A DNA stretch of 64,000 bases from Flaveria trinervia (Eukaryota; Streptophyta; Magnoliopsida; Asterales; Asteraceae). A program made the translations under genes and the position numbers. Numbering within the stretch: position 1 is the first letter of the stretch; the number at the start of each line of letters is the position of its first letter. The notes below the pieces were generated by a model, which saw only the letters and a list, made by a program, of their open reading frames with translations, did no database searches and was not told the DNA's origin. The DNA lies in contig CM046442.1 in NCBI GenBank assembly GCA_025506515.1, forward strand, positions 107,156,849-107,220,848, read 5' to 3'. This document shows, in pieces, positions 56,291-64,000 of this stretch.

Positions 56291-57289
56291 AATTGTTGTG
56301 AAAAAAGAACCATACAGTTTACTCATAGATGTACGAGATATATACTTACAAAATAGTAAACACAACATTCCTCAAGTTTAAATAAGTTAATAGCATAAAA
56401 AGAATGAGCATACTTTTCCCCCTAGTTTATAAATATTTAGAATGAAGTCGGGACCGCAAAACTCATCTTGTGTGATACAACAAAGAAAGATTTCAAAAAG
56501 ACTTGTTGTAATGCTCGTAAAGCCAAGAAATAAAACACCTTTAATAATATATAAATGAACTTGTAACATGTATATTGAACACTATAACACGTTTGATATT
56601 TCTCGGGTTGATTTGGGTTTAACGCGCTACTCACACCTATATATATAATTACATAGCCCCACACAACACATGCATTATTTCAATGCGATAACACCTTTTT
56701 AACATATAATTTCATATATGTATTTATTAGTATTTATTTAGAATTTTATCTTGATTTAGATGTTTAAATTATTACCCTTAATTTAGTAATTTAGAAAGTA
56801 TTTATTAAAGTATTATCACACAGATTTTGTATAATTAGTTTGGAGGTCGAACCAATAACGAAATGATGCGAGACCATTTTTTTAAAGATAACGTATGGAA
56901 TCTCGTTTCTGGAGAAAATAAGATCATTTTAATAAAAATTGAGAGGGATATGGGTTTCTAAAGTCGGACCAAACATTATGTCCGAAATTTAGTTTTAACC
57001 AATCTTTTTGTATCAATTGTTTCGGTGCTCAAATATTTATTGTTTTTGACGAGACCAATTGGGTTGAAAAGTAGACTCTTTAAACTTATTTTTAGACTTT
57101 AAATTTGTTCATCGTGGACTTTTATGACCAAGTTATCACTCGCACACACTGACCCAATTTTCTGACAGTGAACTATATAAAATGCAATCATTAACATTTG
57201 ATACCAATACTATAATTCTTGATCATAGGGACCCAAAAATCCAACCGACATTTATTTATGGTCTAATTGTCATCCCCACACACTCATAT
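56291..57289 (-). mobile_element. Element I, second part (probable LTR remainder)
   Basis: About 1 kb, AT-rich, no ORF, between the 3' end of C and the start of G. By the logic of insertion it continues 17440. The match between the two parts cannot be tested without a second copy of the repeat, so the link rests on position and on the AATAG/AATTG duplication. Confidence 0.45.
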
Positions 57290-58014
57290 TGTAGATACAC
57301 GTGCCCCTGGTTTCTGAACTTAATGTAAAATGTCTTTATTGTCTTACACATATGTATTTGAATAGGTACTTAATGAAATACAATGTGTGGTTGTGCTTAT
57401 AATATTGAATATTTCATTGCTTGGTATGTAATAACGCTTATTGAACTAACTATATAGGTTGTGGTTGTTTGAATAAATCAACGTCAAATAATGATTGTGA
57501 AACATATTCAAACTTAATCATATGAAGTTCTCATGCGAATGGCCCATGCTAATGGACCATACGCATGAAAAACTTCATGCTAATGAACCAGTCGCATGAC
57601 TGAACCAGGAGACTGGATCAGTCACATGATTGTAACATGAGATTGACTCAGTCGCGCGACTGAACAGTCAGTCGTGCGAATGGATCAACCGCATGACTCA
57701 GTCGCATGCTAATGGTTCAGTCGCCCGAATGAGAAACCCTAACCTATAAATACCACTTAAATCGTGGAAAAAAACACTTCGATTACCTACGTACTAAATC
57801 GTACCCTAGCCATCCAGAGACCTCTAAGAACCTGTTCCAAGTTCATAGATCGCACTAGATCGATTCCCAATCATTCTTAACGTTTAGATTCAATCCATAA
57901 TTGTTTCTACGTGCGTTCTCACTGATTGGATCGCCAATCAAATAGGATTGCGCACTATTTGATTTGGTATACTCATATATCAGTTAGTATTTCATTCAAT
58001 ACATGATCCTAACA
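57290..58014 (+). repeat. 5' LTR of element G (725 bp)
   Basis: TGTAGATACACG to GATCCTAACA, matching the C LTR. TATA box TATAAATA at 57745-57752. It holds CAGTCGCGCGACTG, a perfect 14-bp palindrome, at 57649-57662, with other copies across 57530-57730. Confidence 0.9.
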
Positions 58015-58016
58015 AG

Positions 58017-58028
58017 TGGTATCAGAGC
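58017..58028 (+). promoter_or_regulatory. Primer-binding site of element G
   Basis: TGGTATCAGAGC, two bases after the LTR end. Confidence 0.93.
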
Positions 58029-58239
58029 TTTGGCTCTTGATATACGTGTGATTCAATCATTTTTTATACAAAAATTGTGTTTTTACACTAAAAACGCAAT
58101 ATTTTTGTGTAAAACGGTGTCTTAGACGTCTCCTGTTAGTAAGTTTAGTTTTTCCAACATACGGCAATTAGGGTTAGTGAAAATTCGAGTTTTTGCGTCC
58201 AAAATACCGTAAACCTATGAATTATCAAGTTTCAGCAGC

Positions 58240-58460
58240 TTGAGTTGCATGATTGACTTAATCGACCGACTGAATCCATACGCATCTCTTATACGCACGA
58301 TTGGACTCATCTGTACCTTCACTCGTACGACTGAGCAGTCTATTCGCATTGTCCAACCGCATTTGTTCATTCGCTCGACTAAGCCATCCGCATTAGTTTA
58401 GTGCACGATTGAACCATCCACATTGTTCAATCGCACGAATAGCCCAATCGCACACCTTCA
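58240..58460 (+). repeat. Leader cluster of TCGCACGA(C/T)TGA motifs, element G
   Basis: About ten degenerate copies between primer site and gag, as in C at 30770-31020. Confidence 0.73.
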
Positions 58461-58506
58461 TTTGCACAAGTGAAACAGTTTGTTCAAAAGTTTAAAGTTG
58501 ATAGCA

Positions 58507-61417
58507 ATGGAGGACCAATAATCGGCGTTCACAGCAGGTAGAGACTCAAGGATTTAAAACCTACTGCTTCTGGGGAATGAAGTGGGGAATCACAACAAAC
58601 CCACGAATACCCACAATGGAAGCAACGTTTCGAGATCTACTTAAATGGAGTATATCCGAATCTATGGGAATCTATAAAGACGGGGTAAAGCCTGCCAGTA
58701 GGTGCTGATGATGTCAAACTTACACTAGGTGGCATGACTGATGGACAAAAGGTCAAATACAATACTGAGAAGAAAGTCTATGCTCTGCTTACTCAGTCGA
58801 TCCTCAAGGATATTTTTCAGCAATTTTCTGAGTATACGCAAGCAAAGAAGCTATGGGATGCATTAGAGAAAAGGTATGACAGAAATGCGTCATTAAAGGC
58901 GATAAAGGCTAAAGCTTTGAAGAAAGAGTTTGATAACTTCTCTTCAATGGGTAAAGACAGCCTGGATGACGTCATTGACAGATTCTACCACTTGATGAGT
59001 GAGATGCACACTCATGGAGTAACGACGTCTATGGAAGACAAAGTGTCGAACGTTGCAGATGGGTTGCCGGAGAAATGGGTTTCCTTTGTCTCCAATCTCA
59101 TACAACATGATATGCTAACGAAGTTAGATATAAATGACTTAATTCTGAAGCTGAGAGAATAAGAGTTAAGGATGAAGTATAGAGCCCAAAAGTCAACCTA
59201 TGATTAGAATCTAGCATTGTACAACGCAACTCCTCAAGCCAAAACATCTGGAGCACCACTTCAGACAGCTTTTGTGTTAAGTTCAGCTGGTCCCTCTCAA
59301 GCCTCTACTACAGGGTCGGAAATGTCAGGGTCGTCTGGTACCCAATACATCATACCTGAAGCCAATGTAGCAAAACTGAAGATCGAGAATTTCGGTAATG
59401 TGATAGTTGAGGTAGCTAAACAGCACATGGATCTCTTAGCTGCGGTAATCCACTCCTATGATGGACTAATTGCTGGTAAAATTGGAAACTGCCATCTGGC
59501 TGATGAGGATTATGACCAGGTGGATGAGACAGAGCTGGAACGGATGGATATAATGTGGGCCTTAGTGAGTGCTGTCCGGCGAGCTAAGAAGTTTGTCAAG
59601 AAGACCAGACAGAACTTGGTTGCAACTAAGGACACTACTTTTGGCTTCGACAAGACCATGGTGACCTGTTTCAACTGTGGCGAGAAGGGGCACTTCAAAC
59701 GTGAGTGCGTGAAGCCTAAGAAGACTGGAAACAGGAATCCTTTCACTTCCTTCAATCATCAGGATAAACCCACTAGCAGTCATGTTTCGATAAGCAAGGA
59801 TCCTAAAGCCTTGACTGCCCATGATGACGAAGGACAGGACTGGAGCTTTCGGTTTGTCTCTTCGGGAGAATCCAACATTGCTAGTGTGGAGGATTTAGAT
59901 GACGATTCAGCTAGTGAAGGAGATATTGCAGTGCAACTCATGATGTCAAAAACTGAAGAGACTGCAACTGTGGTCAATTACATGCCTGAAGAAGGGAAAA
60001 CTACAACAACGTCAGAATCACCAGAACCAGAAACACCAGACTCTGCTTTGACGGTTGATTCATCAGAACCTCCTCAGGTAAGTACTACTGACCAGTTTTT
60101 CAATAATCGTGATTGTAATAAATTTTAGGAAAGCATAGATTTAAAATTTGTTAGGTTATTAGATCATAATGATAGCTTAGTAAAGGACTTGCAACTATGC
60201 ACTGAAGCTAACATAATTCTTAAACAAAATGAGCACAGTTATAAAGAAAAGATAGAACTGTTAAACAAACAACTTAGGGAAACCGAAGTTGTAGCTTTTA
60301 ACCAATCAAATGACATTAGGTTCTATCTTAACTCCCTAGAAGACACTAAGAAACAAAAGGCAGTTTTAGAAGTAGAAGTTAATTCATTAAAACAAAAGCT
60401 ACATAGTTGGACAAGTTTCAAATGACATTAGGTTCTATGTTAACTCCCTAGAAGACACTAAGAAACAAAAGGCAGTTTTAGAAGTAAAAGTTAATTCATT
60501 AAAACAAAAGCTACATAGTTGGACAAGTTCCTTTCACATTGTCCAACACTTAGTGACAAAACGTAATAATGGGGAGTTTTTGGGATATAAAGTGGTTCCA
60601 CCACCACGTGAGACCTTGATGAATGCAAAAGCTAAATCAATAAATAATAACCCAATCAAGGATCATGTGGTGTCCACTCCTCTTGTAAGTGATCCAGATT
60701 CCTTATATGAATCAAATGAATTTGGTACTAAACAAGAGGAGGCCACTTCAAAAACACAAGGAAAAATGCCTTGTATCAATCTGGACAAACAATTTGAAAA
60801 GGTTAATATAAAGTTTGTGTCAATCAAGTCTAATTCTGAACCCAAAAAGACCAAACATGTTAACCACCCACATTCATCATGTCTAAGTCCAGGTAAACAA
60901 AATGGAAAAGATGTTAATATTGTTAAAACAATTAAGTTTGTTAAACAAGATAAAACATCTAAAAAAGAAGAGTGTCAACCCAAAAAGGTTAATGTCACAC
61001 ATGTGTCACACACTTCTCCACACAAACAGTTAAATCGAAAAGTCAAAAGCAGATCATGCTACAACTGTGGAGAGTCTAGACACATTGCATCTAAATGTCC
61101 TTACTATCAGACACCGAGGAGGAAAGTTGAACTTCAGGACCCAAAACCTGGTTCATCTAAGAGGAACTCAGTGACTCCACCTAGAAGGGCTAGTGAACCT
61201 AAAGTTCAATCCATTAGCCAGTCGCCTGTTTATCACAAACATGCCTTACACAAGGCAGGCTTATGGAAAGAAAAATCAACCTCAATGTTTGATAATGAGA
61301 ACAAGAAGATAACTGAGCTTCCCTCACCCTCTAAAGGTCAATGGGGTTACATTTATGATGTGTGATGCCTCTAGGACACCCAAGCTAGTAAAGGCTTGGG
61401 TCCCTAACCTGAACTAA
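58507..61417 (+). pseudogene. gag: Gag of element G
   Basis: Start ATG 58507 (Met-Glu-Asp-Gln, followed by a stop at about 58519). Capsid region 58734-59162 (Lys-Leu-Trp-Asp-Ala-Leu-Glu-Lys-Arg; Leu-Pro-Glu-Lys-Trp-Val). First zinc knuckle 59667-59708, Cys-Phe-Asn-Cys-Gly ... His ... Cys, complete. A coiled-coil-like stretch follows (60130-60420), broken by a 112-bp tandem duplication at 60306-60529. Second knuckle at 61057-61098, Cys-Tyr-Asn-Cys-Gly ... His ... Cys, complete. Gag ends Trp-Val-Pro-Asn-Leu-Asn with TAA at 61415-61417, the same place as in D and E. Stops near 59160 and 60127, among others, break it. Confidence 0.87.
60306..60529 (+). repeat. 112-bp tandem duplication in gag of G
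   Basis: 60306-60417 and 60418-60529 match except for about two bases. 112 is not a multiple of three, so gag shifts frame. C has one copy here. Confidence 0.92.
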
Positions 61418-61438
61418 TATTTTCATTTGAATGTGCAC
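61388..61438 (+). promoter_or_regulatory. Intron-like signature spanning the gag stop codon, element G
   Basis: GTAAAG (a good donor) at 61388, CTAAT at about 61414-61418 and TGCAC|GG at 61433-61440, where D and E have TGCAG|G. The 51-base length is divisible by three, matching gag and protease being in the same frame here. The last acceptor base is C, so this copy would not splice there. Confidence 0.35.
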
Positions 61439-61462
61439 GGTGTTCGCTAAAGTGCTGAAACC

Positions 61463-62640
61463 AACACGTGGATTATAGATAGTGGAGCATCTAGGCACAT
61501 GAGAGGGAACATGGCTCTCTTATCAAACGTCAAACAAATAAAAGGAGGCCATGTTTCATTTGTTGGAAACAAAGGAGGGTATATCATAACTCAAGGGGAA
61601 GTGGGAAATCAGAAAGTGAAGTTTGACAAGGTAAATTATGTTCAACAACTTCAGAATAACTTGCAATCTGTATCCCAAATTTGTGATAAAGGTTTTAAGG
61701 TAGTATTTGACAACAAGAAGTGCTATGTCCTCGAAAAGGACTATGTGGTCCCAGAGGACCAAGTCTTAATGTGTGCCTCAAGATATAAGGACCTTTATGT
61801 CTTGGATCTATCAAAGGCCTCCACAACGGATCATGAAGTTCAATGATTCTTGTCAAAAGCTACTGAGAAGGATTCCATCTCCTGGCATAGGAGAATGGGA
61901 CATATTAACCCACGGAAGATGAATCACTTGATCCGAAATGATCTAGTAAGAGGAGTTAATGTCAAAAAATTTCAACTTCCAGACTTCTGTGTGGTGTGCA
62001 AGAAGGGCAAACAGACGAAGAAGTCTCAAAAGGAAAAGAAAGTTCATTCCATCGAACTTCCTCTTGAACTTCTTCACATGGATCTGTTTGGTCCAGTCAG
62101 TACAAGAAGCATTGCAGGCGACTTGTATTGCTATGTAGTTACTGATGACTACTCAAGATTCTCTTGGGTAATGTTTCTGAAATCCAAATCCAAAACAATT
62201 GAGTCATTCAAGGAATTAGTAACTATTTTGGAGTCCCTATACAAGCTGAAGGTACGACAAGTTCGCTCAAACAACAGAACTGAGTTCAAGAACCAATGGA
62301 TGGAGGCATACTGCAAGGAAAAGGGAATTGTTCATCAATTCACTTCTGCCTACACTCCTCAGATGAACGATGTTGCTGAATGAAAGAATCAGAGCTTGGT
62401 AGAGACTACACAGACTATGCTAGCAAACTCGAAACTGCCTATCCAATTCTGGAATGAGGCAGTTGCAAATGTGTGTTACATGTTAAATTGAGTTCTGGTA
62501 GTTAAATGCCATGGCAAGTCGTGTTACGAGTTACTACAACAACGTAAACCTAATTTAGAGTATCTCGAGCCGTTTGGCGCACCGTGCACTTTACTGAAGA
62601 AGACTCAGGAGGGAAATTCAGCAAGAAAGTTGAAGAATGT
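61463..62640 (+). pseudogene. pol: Protease and integrase of element G
   Basis: Protease site Trp-Ile-Ile-Asp-Ser-Gly-Ala-Ser-Arg-His-Met with the catalytic Asp-Ser-Gly at 61478-61486, intact, open to 61846. After a one-base shift, integrase (61850-62383) has the zinc domain (His-Arg-Arg-Met-Gly-His; Cys-Val-Val-Cys) and first catalytic Asp in His-Met-Asp-Leu-Phe-Gly-Pro. The second site reads Ser-Asn-Asn-Arg-Thr-Glu-Phe, with Asn at 62270-62272 where Asp is expected. The third block ends Asp-Val-Ala-Glu then a TGA in place of Arg. The C-terminal part to 62640 has more stops. Inactive integrase. Confidence 0.86.
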
Positions 62641-64000
62641 ATCTTTCGAGGATACAACATACCGAACAAGAGAGTTTACAACAACTCAACAGGTCAAGTA
62701 GAAGTGTAGTGTATATGGACGTTCAGAGATACACCACACCACCTGCTGGAAAAGGACTCACCTTCTTCTTCGACTATGATGGATTCTTCAAGTCCTTCAA
62801 CATCCTCTCTCCACGTCTGATGATGAGTTAGCAACAAAGATGATGTATGATGTTCTAAACACACCATCTCAGGAATCTACATCATCTGGCTCACAAGGTG
62901 ATTCATCTACCAACTCAGGGGGAGCACTCGAGGGAAATGACTCTTCCTCTGATAATGAAGCCATGGAGAATGATCAGGACACTCAGGAGCAATAGGTTCC
63001 TCCTACCACAAGTCCACAAGCATCTGCCATTGATGCCTCTGGGTCTTCGGAACCTCACACCCCTACTGCCTCAGATACTGAACCAAATCTTCATAATCTT
63101 GATCATGAGGTAGCTATTCCCACCACTCCTGGATCATGTCTAAACGTATATCATCCTCTGGACAATGTAATTGGGGATGTAAGATCAAGAGTTTAGATAA
63201 GAAATCAGTTGTATTCAGCTGATTATGCCGTAGTAATGGATAAAGGGTACCTTCATGATGGTGCTTATCATTGTTTTGTGTCTCAGTTCGAGCCAAAATA
63301 CGTGAGTGAAGCCCTAAATGATGAGGCATGGGTCAGTGCCATGCAAGAACTTCTTCAGTTCAAGAAGTTAGGTGTATTGACACTGGTAGACAGACCTAAA
63401 GGTGCCAAGGTCATTGGCACCAAATGGGTCTTGAAATGTAAGAAATTTGACTAAGGTATCATCATCAGGAACAAAGCTCGACTTGTAGTTCAAGGATTTC
63501 GACTAGTTGAGGGAATAGATTACAATGAAGTGTTTGCACCCGTGGCAAGAATGGACGCCATCTGTATCTTCCTTGCCTATGCATAGTATATGAAGATTAA
63601 AGTTTATCAACTGGACGTAAAGAGTTCTTTCCATCATGGTGAAATCCGAGAGACAGTGTACGTCAGTCAACCAAAGGGATTTGAGGATCCATATCATAGG
63701 GACAGAGTTTACAAACTTCACAAGGCTTTACACGGGCTTCATCAATCTCCTAGAGCCTGGTATGAGAAAATCTCCACTCACCTTGTGAAACATGGGTTTC
63801 GCAGTGGTGTTATTGACTGCACACTATTCATCAAAGAAAAGGATGGTGATTTACTGCTGGTCCAAATTTATGTAGATGACATAATCTTCGGTTCCAAGAA
63901 CAAGAATTGTGTAAAGAGTTTGAAGCAGTAATGAAGGCTGAATTTGAAATGAGTGCCATGGGAGAGATGAAGTTCTTTCTCGGGTTACAGGTGGATCAGA
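62641..64000 (+). pseudogene. pol: Linker and reverse transcriptase of element G (runs off window)
   Basis: A Ser/Thr/Pro-rich linker (62640-63200) leads to RT. Blocks: Lys-Trp-Val-Leu-Lys-Cys near 63421, Phe-Ala-Pro-Val-Ala-Arg-Met-Asp-Ala near 63533, Gln-Leu-Asp-Val-Lys near 63608, Ser-Pro-Arg-Ala-Trp-Tyr near 63747, and the catalytic Tyr-Val-Asp-Asp at 63869-63880, intact. TAA/TAG stops near 63452 and 63584 and a shift near 63900 break the frame. The last bases match C up to about 48943. Confidence 0.88.

Larger units (their letters stand above)
57290..64000 (+). mobile_element. Element G: 5' part of a C-family Ty1/copia, cut by the window end
   Basis: LTR, primer site, leader, gag and pol up to RT are present; RNase H, the extra ORF and the 3' LTR lie beyond 64000. 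Sequence parallels C from LTR to RT. It is better preserved than C but has stops and shifts in gag, integrase and RT. Confidence 0.92.

Noticed and set aside
56387..56664. Minus-strand Phe/Leu-rich ORFs in element I
   Set aside because: Short, AT-driven, no start or family match; two overlapping frames give equally plausible nonsense.

Overview
This is plant nuclear DNA made almost entirely of nested LTR retrotransposons. I see no host gene, tRNA, rRNA or CRISPR array. Most of it belongs to Ty1/copia elements that look like the Sirevirus (SIRE/Maximus) lineage: a long gag, a polypurine tract of the type AGGGGGAGTT, an initiator-Met tRNA primer site TGGTATCAGAGC, arrays of short palindromes and a large extra ORF between pol and the 3' LTR. 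The extra ORF resembles ones I recall from Asteraceae retroelements, so a composite is my best guess for the host, but this is inference.

Layout. (A) 1-1350, 3' end of a copia element with its 3' LTR at 529-1350. (Solo LTR) 1736-4052, gypsy-like, flanked by perfect 5-bp CAAAA duplications. (H) an old, decayed copia RT/RNase H gene, split into 4639-4766 and 15883-16788. (B) 4767-15882, full-length plus-strand copia inserted inside H; same family as A. (I) a TGTCACACC-ended gypsy-like LTR fragment, 16789-17440 and 56291-57289, which interrupts H. (C) 17441-56290, a plus-strand copia inserted in I and itself broken by two younger minus-strand copia elements: D (17732-30111) in its 5' LTR and E (33454-45973) in its gag. 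(G) 57290-64000, 5' part of a plus-strand copia of the C family, running off the window. The order of insertion reads H, then I, then C, then D and E; B is an independent hit in H.

Three copia families are present: A/B, C/G and D/E. Each carries its own short palindromic motif in the LTR or leader and, where that region lies in the window, in the gap between pol and the extra ORF: CTTCCGAAG in A/B, CAGTCGCACGACTG in C/G, and hairpins such as CAGTAGTT/AACTACTG in D/E. D and E are young (LTR pairs nearly identical by eye) and broken mainly by 1-nt indels. B, C and G are older and carry many stop codons that fit C-to-T decay at CAG and CTGG sites. E keeps an uninterrupted 900-residue integrase/RT/RNase H frame with all catalytic residues visible.

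The points most worth a second look are the covarying hairpin arrays, the large extra ORF shared by three families, a second CCHC knuckle at the far end of gag, and an intron-like branch-site/acceptor signature exactly at the gag stop codon that would join gag to protease in frame.
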